The notes under the pieces are model-generated. The model had not been told where the DNA came from. It saw only the letters and a list, made by a program, of their open reading frames with translations, and did no database searches. This document shows, one piece after another, positions 32,389-41,900 of a stretch of 51,359 nucleotides of DNA. Origin of the DNA: Saprospiraceae bacterium (GTDB lineage Bacteria; Bacteroidota; Bacteroidia; Chitinophagales; Saprospiraceae); NCBI GenBank assembly GCA_027488855.1, contig JAIYAV010000145.1, positions 1 through 51,359 on the forward strand, written 5' to 3'. The stretch's first letter is position 1; each line of letters begins with the position of its first letter. The translations under genes were made by a program, and so were the position numbers.

Positions 32389-35031
32389 CTACTTCCCCTT
32401 AAAAACCGCATGCTCCTCATCACCCCCGGCCTTCAAATACGCCACCAAATCCTTCAACTCCTCCACATTCAAGGGATTGACTAAACCGGGAAGCATCGAG
32501 GAGATCGTTGAATAATTTTTAGTCAGCACGTCCTTCTTGTTGACTTTGGCCAAAAAATCGGGAGCGTAAGGATTTTGAGAGATGTAATAATACTTACTGT
32601 CTTGATTGGCGATTTTGCCCACCAAGCTTTTTCCATTCTTTAGCTGAAACTGAGTAGCAGCGTATTGGTCAGAGATCGTTTTGCTGGGGTCAAGGATGGC
32701 CTCCAGGATATCTTTGGTGCTGAATCGGGTGCCAATTTGGGTGAGGTCTGGGCCAATGTTTCCTCCTTCACCTTTCATAGCATGGCAGCGAGAACAAGTG
32801 GTAGCCACGTACATCGCCTTACCCCTTTTGAAGTCTCTTCCACTCAACTCCGCCGTAAAAATGGTGTCCATGTCCTTTACTTTGTAATTTTTCCCGGGAC
32901 CTTTGGGGTAATCCTCCTGGGCTATATCATTTCCAGACTTAGTGAGCAGTTCCCCACCCGAAAGTTGGTTGTAGTACTCCTTTTTGTTGGAGGGAACATT
33001 CTCCAGCGCTATTTTTCTGGCTTTGTCAATAAAGCCAACGTAGCTATTGCCACCCTTGAGGGTAAAGGCGTATTTGTACCAGGCAAAATATTGCTCCCGC
33101 ATTTCGGGAGTCCAGCCCACTTTGGCTTTAGCGAGCATCATGGCCAAGTAAGTTTGTTGGGGCGCTGGCATTTTTTCCAACATTTTGGCGATGTCCAGGC
33201 CGTATTGGGGGTTGCGCAGGATCAAGTCTTCAGAACTGGTGGCGAGTCCTTCATTGGGATTGTATTGCTCTTTTTTCGCCATCAACGCCAAGGTTTTGGG
33301 CAAAACCGATGGGGCTTCCAAAAACACCAGCAACTTACAATAGGCTTTATTGTGTTCAGCGGAGCTGCTAGGATATTGGGCATCCAGAAAGGCTGTAATT
33401 TTTGCTTTTTGGGCCGTTTCAGGCATGCCAAAGCGAGCAAAAACCAGCTCATACGCCCGCAGCACATCCAGTTGCTGGCTTGGTGGAATTTTGAGGTAAT
33501 TGATTCCTGAGAGGGCATTCAGAATGGCAGTTTTGTCATTGGAAGTGCCACTGCGGGTAAGGCCGATCAGGGCATTGGTCAAGGCGACCGAATTGGTCTC
33601 TGCGAGGGCCTTGCTTTTCCATGTCTCAGGTGCTTGATGCTCGATGGCTATACGAGCTGCATAACGAACAGCTCGGTCAGGATGCCCGAGGTAGGGCCAT
33701 GCGGCAGTGATTGCGGAGGGGTTCCCAGGTGTATGAAAAGCCTCCAGTTTCCGGCGCAGCTTATTTTCCTCGGTCAATGGCGTGGTTTCTGAACTGGTCG
33801 TTGCCTCAGTGCCGTTGTAATACACCCGGTACAAATCAGATTCGAGCCTACGGCCGCCGGTCAAAAAATACAAAGCGCCATCCGGGCCAATGGCTCCATC
33901 GGTCAATGGCAAGGGGACACCTGAGAGGAACTCCTCACGGGTGGCCGTGTAGGTTGAGCCGCTGGGCTTGAGGTGAATGGCGTGGATGATCCCAAAACTC
34001 CAGTCAAAAGCCAGCAGGGTTTGTTTGTATTTGGCAGGGAATTTCGCTTCTTTGGCATACAACAAATTGGTCGGCGAGCCCTGGCCAATGTTGATGACAG
34101 GAGGTAAATTGTCGGGAAAACTAGCTGGCCATTTGCCATCGCCCGTCCGCCAGCCGAATTCGGAACCACTGGTGGCATGACAAATCCGGGTAGGACGATA
34201 CCAGGGCAGGCCAAAATCCCATTCCATGTCGGCATCGTATACAAAAAGATCGCCCACGTCGTTGAAGGCCATATCAAAAGGATTGCGGTAACCTGCGGAA
34301 ATTAGTTCCCATTTGGTACCCTCGGGGTCGACATTGACCACCCAGCCTCCGGGTTCCTTGCGGTCGTTGGCATGTCCTCGCGGGTCTTTGATTTCAGGGA
34401 AAAGGTTGTCGTATTTCCAGGTTTGAGGCAACTTGTAGGCATCCATAGTCGGCAAATCGGTGTAATTGCCACAGATCACGTACAGCGATTTTTTATCGGG
34501 GGAAAGTTTGATGCTGTGCGGGCCGTGCTCGCCTTCACCGACCAGATTTTTGAGTAGGGTCAGTTTGTCGAACTGATCGTCGCCATCGGTATCTTGCAAA
34601 CGATAAAAGCCGGAGCCTTTGGGCAGGTTTTTACTCGAACGGTTGTTGACCATCACATACAAACTATTGAAAGCGTACAACAAACCGTGCGCCGCCCCAA
34701 AATTGAGGGTATCGTTCTCCAGTTTTATTTTCTCGATTTTAGGCTTCAGGTCTTTGGATCCAATCGCGGGAATTTCCAGGCGGTAAATGCCCCCATATTG
34801 GTCTGAAGCCAACATACGTCCTTTGTCGTCAAAACACATCGAGACCCAGGAACCTTCCTTGCTTTCGGATGGACTGTACAGGTGTTCAGCTACAAAGCCG
34901 GGGGGCAGTTTCAGATTGTCGGTTTTGGGCGGATTAGCCGGAAGGGGATACCGGAAGAATTGTAAAGAAAATGTTCCCAATAGTACAACTGGCAACCAAA
35001 GGTACCAAGGCATTCTGGCTAATCGTTTCAT
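32389..35031 (-). CDS. Membrane-anchored beta-propeller dehydrogenase-like protein with C-terminal cytochrome c (PVC-type heme-binding CxxCH protein)
   Basis: The 880-residue protein has an N-terminal signal or anchor (MPWYLWLPVVLLGTFSLQFF), a six-bladed propeller of the sugar-dehydrogenase type (PPGFVAEHLYSPSES; GEHGPHSIKLSPDKKSLYVICGN; SAGYRNPFDMAFNDVGDLFVYDADMEWDFGLPWYRPTRI; TDGAIGPDGALYFLTGG), a helical HEAT-like region and a cytochrome c domain with heme motif CSRCH near residue 747, followed by GEGGNIGPDLTQIGTRFSTKDILEAILDPS. These proteins are thought to oxidise sugars in the periplasm and pass electrons to the heme (family inference). It starts 10 nt after the upstream dehydrogenase stop and is the last gene of the catabolic cluster. 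Confidence 0.88.
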   Translation of the reverse strand: MKRLARMPWYLWLPVVLLGTFSLQFFRYPLPANPPKTDNLKLPPGFVAEHLYSPSESKEGSWVSMCFDDKGRMLASDQYGGIYRLEIPAIGSKDLKPKIEKIKLENDTLNFGAAHGLLYAFNSLYVMVNNRSSKNLPKGSGFYRLQDTDGDDQFDKLTLLKNLVGEGEHGPHSIKLSPDKKSLYVICGNYTDLPTMDAYKLPQTWKYDNLFPEIKDPRGHANDRKEPGGWVVNVDPEGTKWELISAGYRNPFDMAFNDVGDLFVYDADMEWDFGLPWYRPTRICHATSGSEFGWRTGDGKWPASFPDNLPPVINIGQGSPTNLLYAKEAKFPAKYKQTLLAFDWSFGIIHAIHLKPSGSTYTATREEFLSGVPLPLTDGAIGPDGALYFLTGGRRLESDLYRVYYNGTEATTSSETTPLTEENKLRRKLEAFHTPGNPSAITAAWPYLGHPDRAVRYAARIAIEHQAPETWKSKALAETNSVALTNALIGLTRSGTSNDKTAILNALSGINYLKIPPSQQLDVLRAYELVFARFGMPETAQKAKITAFLDAQYPSSSAEHNKAYCKLLVFLEAPSVLPKTLALMAKKEQYNPNEGLATSSEDLILRNPQYGLDIAKMLEKMPAPQQTYLAMMLAKAKVGWTPEMREQYFAWYKYAFTLKGGNSYVGFIDKARKIALENVPSNKKEYYNQLSGGELLTKSGNDIAQEDYPKGPGKNYKVKDMDTIFTAELSGRDFKRGKAMYVATTCSRCHAMKGEGGNIGPDLTQIGTRFSTKDILEAILDPSKTISDQYAATQFQLKNGKSLVGKIANQDSKYYYISQNPYAPDFLAKVNKKDVLTKNYSTISSMLPGLVNPLNVEELKDLVAYLKAGGDEEHAVFKGK

Positions 35032-35041
35032 TATCGTAGAA

Positions 35042-35986
35042 TTAAAGGTCTTTTGAATTAAAAATGCAACCTGATTGTGGCTCTTGCTCCCGCAAGATGG
35101 CCAATACGTTATTCACCGTACTCACGCACATGTTTTTGTAAGTTGTAGCGGTCAGGCTACTGACGTGTGCAGTAATCAGTGCTTTGGGGTGGGCGATCAG
35201 TTCATCATCGGCAGCAGGAGCGGGGGATGTGGGGACATCGGCACCGTAACCAGCCAGTTTTCCAGTGTTGAGCGCCTCGACTAGTGCTGCTTTATCTACA
35301 ATCTGGCCGCGGGCCGTATTGACGATGATGCAAGAAGATTTTACCTGGCTCAACGTTTCGGCATTGATCAGGTTGGCGGTATCAGGAGTTAAAGGCACAT
35401 GGATGGAAATGAGGTCGGCAGTGGCCAATAACTCAGCTTTTGACACATGCTGGTAAGGGACATCCTTGGGTGACTTTGACCAATAGATGATCCGCATGCC
35501 TAGGGCTTCGGCAATTTTCGCCACTTTTAAACCGATGTTGCCCAAGCCCAGAATGCCCAGCGTTTTTTCGCCTACTTCATCACTTTTAAAAGTACTGCGG
35601 GCAGCCCAGTTGCCACTTTTGACATCGTTGAGCGCCTGGAAAAGGTTGCGTTGCAGCATCAACATCAGGGCAATGGCGTGTTCGGCTACGGTAGCAGCGT
35701 TGGAGCCCGGGGCATTGACTACCTTGATTTTTCGCTTGCTCGCTTCGGCTACATCCACGTTGTCGAGGCCTACGCCGCAGCGGGCTGCCACCATAAGCTG
35801 AGGACAGGCATCCATCAATTGTTGGTTGACTTGGCCGAGCCCACGGGTGATGACGGCGTCAATTTTGGATAAAACTTCGGCAGAAGGTAGCCCGGCAAAA
35901 GCGGTAAATACTTCAACGTCTTTTGCTTCGCTGAGCAGTTGGTTGGCTTCGTCGGCAATGGTTTCGAGCAGTAGGATGTTTTTCAT
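35042..35986 (-). CDS. NAD-dependent D-2-hydroxyacid dehydrogenase
   Basis: A 314-residue D-isomer-specific 2-hydroxyacid dehydrogenase: AARCGVGLDNVDVAEAS, Rossmann motif GLGNIGLKVAKIAEALGM, the catalytic Arg in NTARGQIVDKAAL, and ITAHVSSLT with the catalytic His. It differs clearly from serA at 29.5 kb and sits in the sugar-acid cluster, so a hydroxypyruvate/glyoxylate-type or 2-keto-sugar-acid reductase role is more likely than serine synthesis (inference). It is separated from the VOC gene upstream by a 349-bp gap that holds the second copy of the long palindromic element. Confidence 0.88.
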   Translation of the reverse strand: MKNILLLETIADEANQLLSEAKDVEVFTAFAGLPSAEVLSKIDAVITRGLGQVNQQLMDACPQLMVAARCGVGLDNVDVAEASKRKIKVVNAPGSNAATVAEHAIALMLMLQRNLFQALNDVKSGNWAARSTFKSDEVGEKTLGILGLGNIGLKVAKIAEALGMRIIYWSKSPKDVPYQHVSKAELLATADLISIHVPLTPDTANLINAETLSQVKSSCIIVNTARGQIVDKAALVEALNTGKLAGYGADVPTSPAPAADDELIAHPKALITAHVSSLTATTYKNMCVSTVNNVLAILREQEPQSGCIFNSKDL

Positions 35987-36019
35987 GCTTGGTCGTGCTT
36001 ATGGCTAAATGCTGGAGCT

Positions 36020-36327
36020 ATGGCAAGCAGCACAGCTGCTTGCATTCATTCATCACAACGAGCATGACGTTTTGCGCAACGCTTATCAGAGGCTTCGCCT
36101 CTTTTTGCTAAAAGCGACAACAATGGGAGAACGGATGACACGGATAAAACGGATTAGAACGGATAGAATTCAGGTAACCCAAAAATTGATCCGTTCTAAT
36201 CCGTTTTATCCGTGTCATCCGTTCTCCTAATTAATGCCGCTCCACGCCGAAGGCGTAAAAGCGCGTAGCGCAAAACGTTGTGTTCGTCGTGACGTCGTGG
36301 TGAATAAACATTTTGGCGCAGCCAAAA
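36020..36327. repeat. Long palindromic repeat element, copy 2, with outer inverted repeats
   Basis: The core, homologous to 15974-16150, spans 36089-36261: hairpin GAGGC-TTC-GCCTC (36089-36101), TTGCTAAAAGCGACAA, perfect 39-bp arms at 36126-36164 and 36189-36227 built of ACGGAT units, then CGCCGAAGGCG. Outside this, further complementary stretches (ACGTTTTGCGC on the left, GCGCAAAACGT on the right) extend the palindrome. Small hairpins GCAAGCAG..CTGCTTGC near 36028 and TTTTGGC-GCA-GCCAAAA (36311-36327) lie at the edges. The element occupies the 349-bp gap inside the catabolic cluster and may attenuate or separate transcription of the last two genes. Confidence 0.9.
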
Positions 36328-36335
36328 TCAACTGT

Positions 36336-36821
36336 CTAGTTGTGGTACAAAGTCGCGTCTTTGGACTTATACCCCCGGAAATCATTGCGCCCGGAAACGT
36401 ATATCCCCGCCTGGAACAACTCATCCTCAAAAATAGCCGGATCAATTTCAAACCCAGGCTTGCAGGACAACTCCACCAGATTCCCCGAAGGGTCCCGCAC
36501 AAACATCTGAATTGGACCATCCGGCAATTGCCGAACCTTCCCCCAGGGCGAAGTATCGATCACCCCCAGCTCTTTCATGCGCCAAAAAATGGCGTTGATG
36601 TCGTCCACCTGCATGCACACATGCCCGCGGAAGGAGTAAGTATCGTCCCACTCGGTGAGGTGAAGCTGCTGGGTTTCGTTGATTTTGAAAAAGGCAGTAG
36701 GATAGTCGAATAAGAAGGCGGGGATGATTTCCATACCCAGTTCTTTTTCATAAAATTCGCAGGCAGCTTCCAGGTTGCTCACCACAAGTGCCACGTGATT
36801 GATACCGATTGCTTTTGCCAT
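36336..36821 (-). CDS. VOC-family (glyoxalase/dioxygenase fold) protein
   Basis: From ATG 36821 (MAKAIGINHVALVVSNLEAACEFYEKELGMEI) the protein has 161 residues. The vicinal-oxygen-chelate fold is shown by the paired motifs INHVALVVSN and GHVCMQVDDINAIFWRMKELG, and by PDGPIQMFVRDPSGNLVELS, which carries the final metal-ligand Glu. The first His (NHVAL), the second His (GHVCMQ) and this Glu are the expected metal ligands. The reaction is unknown; isomerase, lyase and dioxygenase activities all occur in this fold. It starts 4 nt after the dehydratase stop. A longer frame from 36854 overlaps the dehydratase gene and is unlikely. Confidence 0.9.
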   Translation of the reverse strand: MAKAIGINHVALVVSNLEAACEFYEKELGMEIIPAFLFDYPTAFFKINETQQLHLTEWDDTYSFRGHVCMQVDDINAIFWRMKELGVIDTSPWGKVRQLPDGPIQMFVRDPSGNLVELSCKPGFEIDPAIFEDELFQAGIYVSGRNDFRGYKSKDATLYHN

Positions 36822-36825
36822 AACA

Positions 36826-37992
36826 CTAGATTTTTTGCTTGAATTCATGTACAAAATCCCAGTTGGGCGTCAGTCCTAAGCCCGGGGCCGTTGGCGCGGA
36901 AAGCATCCCGTTTTCCACCGTGATTTTTTCTTTCACCAAGTCGTACATCATTGGATTGCCACCCAGTGAAAACTCAATCACCACCGCTGCCGGTGATGCA
37001 AAAGCTACATTGACACCTGCCATAAAGGAGAAAGCTGAACCCCAACAATGCGGCGCCAGCTCCAACTGATACGTATGCGCCAATTGCGCAACCCGCATCG
37101 ACTCGGTGATGCCGCCGATGATGGCCGAGTCCGGTTGAACGACATCCAGGGCCCGCACTTCGATCAAGTCACGCACATCAAATGCGGTGTATTCACTTTC
37201 GCCTGCGGCAATGGGTATAGCCGTAGACGCACGCACCTCCGCCGTACCGTGCCGGTTATCAGGACTGATGGGCTCTTCAAACCAATAGAGGTTGCAGTCT
37301 TCCACCCCGCGACAAAACTGTTTGGCTTCGGGTACGCTAAAGGTACCGTGGGCATCTGCCATCAATTTGATGTGGTCGCCGATGGCTTCCCGTGCGGCGC
37401 GTACCCGCTTGACGCTTTCGCCAACCGTATCGTCCATGATGCCCACCCGCATTTTTACACCCTTAAATCCTTTTTCGATGTAGCTATTGAGCTGTTCGCC
37501 AATTTTGTCGGCACCTGCCCAGCCACCGCTGGCGTAGGCTTCCATGGTATCCCGACAGGAACCGCCCAACAATTCTACGACGGGCACCCCCAAGGCTTTA
37601 CCTTTGAGATCCCACAGTGCAGTATCCACCCCACTCATGGCCGAGATGGTCAGGCCGCGACGGCCTAAAATGGGAAACTTGCGCCCACGCGACAAGGCGT
37701 AATGGTCACGCGTACCATTGTAAATGTGCTCCCAGATGCGCGAAATGTGGCGGGCATCCTTCCCGACCAACAAGGGTTTTAGCTCCTTTTCTACACAAGT
37801 CACGATGGACGCGCAGACTCCAGACGAACCTACGGCAGCTTTGGCTTCGCCAAAACCTTGTAACCCACTCTCGGTAGTTACCACCACCAGGGTCATGTCA
37901 AAATCGGTCAGCAGGCCGTAGTCGGAGCGGTGCTGTTTTTCTTTGGGAATGGGACAGCGCAGCCAAAAGGCTTCTACATTGGTGATTTTCAT
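36826..37992 (-). CDS. Enolase-superfamily (mandelate racemase/muconate lactonizing) sugar-acid dehydratase-like enzyme
   Basis: The 388-residue protein has the capping domain and TIM barrel of the superfamily. The metal ligands are Asp213, Glu239 and Glu265 with the canonical 26-residue spacing (MADAHGTFS; WFEEPISPDN; AAGESEYTA). Lys180-Met-Arg182 (KGVKMRVG) occupies the second-strand base position, and the Asp288/His315 dyad (QPDSAIIGG; APHCWGS) matches mandelate racemase-type chemistry. Asp213-x-His215 recalls galactonate-type dehydratases. A sugar-acid dehydratase is therefore likely, but the substrate cannot be assigned. It overlaps the epimerase gene by 4 nt (ATGA), so the two are translationally coupled. 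Confidence 0.9.
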   Translation of the reverse strand: MKITNVEAFWLRCPIPKEKQHRSDYGLLTDFDMTLVVVTTESGLQGFGEAKAAVGSSGVCASIVTCVEKELKPLLVGKDARHISRIWEHIYNGTRDHYALSRGRKFPILGRRGLTISAMSGVDTALWDLKGKALGVPVVELLGGSCRDTMEAYASGGWAGADKIGEQLNSYIEKGFKGVKMRVGIMDDTVGESVKRVRAAREAIGDHIKLMADAHGTFSVPEAKQFCRGVEDCNLYWFEEPISPDNRHGTAEVRASTAIPIAAGESEYTAFDVRDLIEVRALDVVQPDSAIIGGITESMRVAQLAHTYQLELAPHCWGSAFSFMAGVNVAFASPAAVVIEFSLGGNPMMYDLVKEKITVENGMLSAPTAPGLGLTPNWDFVHEFKQKI

Positions 37993-38873
37993 ATCAGTTC
38001 ACTAAGTGTTTCTATGGATTTACGGGTTAGCATGGTGTAAAATTCCTCGGTTACCGCCGAGCTGCCGTGGTCTTCCAGGAATTTCTTTTGTTCGGGACTG
38101 AGTCCTTCGGGATTGGTTTCAATGGAATTTGGGTACGGGTTGGCTGGAGTACGATCCAAGGGCGAGCAAAACTCAACCGATAAGACCTCATCGTAGCCAA
38201 TTTCATGGAGCGTAGCGATGATTTTTTTCCAATCCAGCTTGCCCATACCCGGTGCCATGCGGTTGTTGTCGGCAACGTGGAACCCGACCAAACGGCCCTT
38301 GGCGCGACGAATGGCTTCAAACATGTCGTCTTCTTCGATGTTCATGTGGAAGGTATCGAGGCAAACTCCACAATTGGGGCCAACTGCTTTGGCCAGGGCC
38401 AGGGCCTGATCACCACGGTTGATGAAGTAGGTCTCAAAACGGTTGATCGGTTCGATGCCCAATAAAATACCGATGCTCTCGGAATAGGCATAAATCTCCT
38501 GCATGCCCTCCACGGCCCATTCCCATTCTTCATCTGGGCGGCCATCGGGAATAATTTTGCCTACAGTGGCAGGTACGACCGAAACCATGGTGCCATTGAG
38601 TTCCTTAACCATCGTTACCACGTCTTTGACATACTGCACCGAGGCGGCTCTTTGGGCTTTGTTTTTGGCCAGCAGGTTGCGCTCTTCCAGCATCAGGGTT
38701 ACGGAGCCCCAACAAGTGAGGCCGTGATCCTGTAGTAATTTGCCAACATATTTGGTGTCGTAGGCCTCGGGAGTGCCCTGAATTTCAAGTTTGTGGTAAC
38801 CTAGGGCTGCAATGCGCTCAATCGTTTTTTCGATTGTTTCGGCGCGCATCCAGTTGTGTATCGCCAGTTTCAT
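37989..38873 (-). CDS. Sugar phosphate isomerase/epimerase family protein (D-tagatose 3-epimerase-like TIM barrel)
   Basis: The 294-residue protein belongs to the xylose-isomerase-like TIM barrels. Its metal-site motifs are Glu in LLGIEPINRFETYFINRGDQALAL, Asp in CGVCLDTFHMNIEEDD, His in LVGFHVADNNRMAPGMGKLDW and Glu in LSVEFCSPLD, matching ketose 3-epimerases (D-tagatose/D-psicose 3-epimerase family). It lacks a signal peptide, so it acts in the cytoplasm. It overlaps the dehydratase gene by 4 nt and follows the SGNH-cytochrome gene by 32 nt. Epimerisation of a keto sugar or sugar acid produced by the oxidative proteins is inferred. Confidence 0.88.
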   Translation of the reverse strand: MKLAIHNWMRAETIEKTIERIAALGYHKLEIQGTPEAYDTKYVGKLLQDHGLTCWGSVTLMLEERNLLAKNKAQRAASVQYVKDVVTMVKELNGTMVSVVPATVGKIIPDGRPDEEWEWAVEGMQEIYAYSESIGILLGIEPINRFETYFINRGDQALALAKAVGPNCGVCLDTFHMNIEEDDMFEAIRRAKGRLVGFHVADNNRMAPGMGKLDWKKIIATLHEIGYDEVLSVEFCSPLDRTPANPYPNSIETNPEGLSPEQKKFLEDHGSSAVTEEFYTMLTRKSIETLSELI

Positions 38874-38905
38874 GCGTAGCTAATTTTGGTTGGTTGTCTA
38901 CAATT

Positions 38906-41900
38906 TTATTTGCCAGCATTTGCGGCCAAGGGATGTTCTTTCAACAGTTTTTTGCTCTGGTAAAAAGCCTTTGTCCCCTTGAGTTTGGCCCGAATCTCCT
39001 TCACTTTTTCTGGTGAAATGACCGATGCCTTATTGCCAAAAGAATTGCGGACGTAGGTGGCTACGGCTGCCAATTCCTGATCGTTGAGCATTCCTTCAAA
39101 GGGAGTCATTGGCACCATTCCTTCGTAGTTTTTTCCATCCACTACAATCGGCCCCATCAGCCCTTTGAGGATGATTTTGATGAGCCGATCTTCGGAGCCC
39201 GTTACCCACTCCGTGCCAGACAGGGGTGGAAATCCAGAACCCGGCAAACCTTTGCCATCCGCCTGGTGGCAGGTGATGCAGAAACCCTCTTTGGAATAGA
39301 GGGCTTTACCCTGGTTGAATGCCTCGAAATCTTTGCCTTTCAGATTAGTCGTGCTGTATACTTCTTTGGCCTTTTTTACCGCGCGGCCGCTCAGGTGAGC
39401 CACGGCGGTCTCGTGGGCATGCACCATCCAATCGTCGAGTGGTTTCTTTTCGGCTTCAGTCAGGATAGGCAAACCTTTTTCCGGGCTGATCCGGGAAGCT
39501 GCGACGATGGCCCCCAGGCGCACCCGACTGTTCTCATCCCGCACGGCCTGCATCAACAATTCCGCTTGGTCTTTGACCTGATGGCCCGTAAAGCGCAAAA
39601 CCTCGATGGCCGCAGCCCGTACCCGGTAGTCTTTGGCTTTGAGGAGTTGTTTCAATAAGGGTTGATTCACTTTATTCAAACCCCAGCTCACCCATAGTCC
39701 TTCCAATTGGTGGTGTTCGTATTGGGGATCATTTTTATCCAGGGCAGCCAGCCACTTGTCCAGTTTGGGTAAAACCTCGGCAGCTTTACGGCCTCTCAGT
39801 TCCCGGCGGGTGCGGTAGCGACTGCGGTATTCGGGCAGTTTCAGGTTGTCCAATAAGGTTTCAATGCTGGCTCCATCGATCTTGGCCGGAGTGACCAAGG
39901 GGCGAGAAGGATAAGTGATCCGGTAAATCCGGCCATGGACGTGATCGCGCAGCGGATCGCGGGCATTGTGCTGCATGTGACCAATCAGGATGTTGTGCCA
40001 ATCCACAATGTACAGAGAGCCGTCGGGTGCAATTTCCAGGTCTACAGGGCGAAAATTGCGGTCTTCGCTCACCAATAAATCCTGGCGGTGTTTGGTTTTG
40101 TAGCCCGTTCCGTCATCCCAAACCTGATGCTGTTTGGTGCCCAAAAAGCCAATCGTGTTGTTGAGGATCAAATCTCCTTGCACCTCGTCGGGAAAATGGC
40201 GACTGGAAATAAACTCCAGGCCAGAGGTGGGTCGCACCATGTGGTCTTTTTCGATGAGCTGAAAGCTCTTGTGGGTAGCCTCGCCATAACGAGGCAGCAC
40301 GGTACCAGGGGTCATCCAGCGCACGTCGGGGCTGGAGGTTTCGGCAAAAAAGGGTTGCCCCCAATGGTCGAACGCGATGCCCCAGGGATTCGGGATGGCC
40401 AATTGAGCAATCCGATCCAGTTTATGCAATTGTGGGCTGTAGCGATAAAATCCACCATTGGTCGCCCTTAATGGTCCATAAGGGGTCTCGACATTGGTGT
40501 GTAAAAACACGCCCTCTCCAGAATAAATGGCTCCAGAAGGGTCTACACAAAAAGCGTGGCTATTGTGGTGGGTGTCGTGGTCGTCATAACCACTGAGCAG
40601 GATTTCTACTTTATCAGCCTTGTCATCACCATTGGTATCGGTGTACAACTTGAGGTTGATGCCCTGGGAAACATATACGCCTTCGGGCGCAATTTCAAAA
40701 CCCAATGGGAGGTGTAGGCCATCGGCAAAGGTGGTTTGTTTGTCCGCCTTGCCATCATTATTGGTATCCTCCAGGATGATCAGTTTGTCGTTGGGCTTGG
40801 CATCGCCGGGTTTGTAGTGGGGGTAACTGGGCATGGTGGCCACCCAAAGTCGGCCTTTGTTGTCGAAGGACATTTGTACCGGGTTGGCCAGATCGGTGAA
40901 CTCCGCCTCGGAGGCAAAAAGTTCAATCTTGTACCCATTTGGCACTTTGAGTTTGTCCAAGGCATCTTTGCCGTAGAGGTATTTCAGACTGCCATTTTTT
41001 TCGGGGTTAAAATTGGTTTTGATCTCGGGCAAACTGCGGGTGGTTTTATCCGCAGCGGCCAGATCGGTTTTTTCCCCTTTTTGAGCGGCCAGCCAAATTG
41101 CCTTGTCGCGGATGGCCGTCATTTGGCGGATTTTTTCGATTTCAGCAGGGTAATTATCTGGGCCAAAGGGATCGTATCTACGTCCATACACGTGTACGCC
41201 GTTGGGGATTTTGTAGTCGTTGTGCCACATCCAGTTTTTTTCCATCACCGCTTCGTGGATCAAATTGCGGTTTGATTCGGCTTTTGCAGAAGCATTGCCG
41301 AAAACTTCATCACTGAGCAGCTTGGCCAGTTTTTTATACCCTGCTTCATTGAGTTGAGCGCCGTCGATGGTCAGGGGTTCAGCGGTGTTGTCGTACCATT
41401 GCTTGGAGGGCGTAAAGGCATCCACAAATTGGACTTTGTTTTGTTGAGCCACAGCCTTCATGGCATTGGTGTAGAGCAAGAGGTTTTTGTTCTCTTTTTC
41501 ACCATTCGGCAAGTCATAAATGCCGGTTAAATCTTCAAATGCAATAGGGGAAACCAGGGCCAGTTGAGGCGCGGAGCTGCCATTGTATTTTTGGCTAAGC
41601 GTATGTTTAATAAAGGCATCAAGTTCCTGCTTGTAGTTTTCCAGACCAGCTTCGCCCTGGAAAGACTCGCTGTAGCCGAAAAACGCGATGATGATGTCGG
41701 TATTGAGTTTGGTCAACCATTGATCTGGGCTATCGAAATGGCCTTCACTATCGGAGTTGTTGGCATACTCAGTTTGGAATTTTTCAGCCCCTGGAAAAGC
41801 CCAGGGTGAAAAACGGGAAGCATGCGGTCTGAACCCAGGAGTCTCGCCGGGGTCACACATATTGCGGATGAACAGTGATTTTTCAGGATAACGGACGTGC

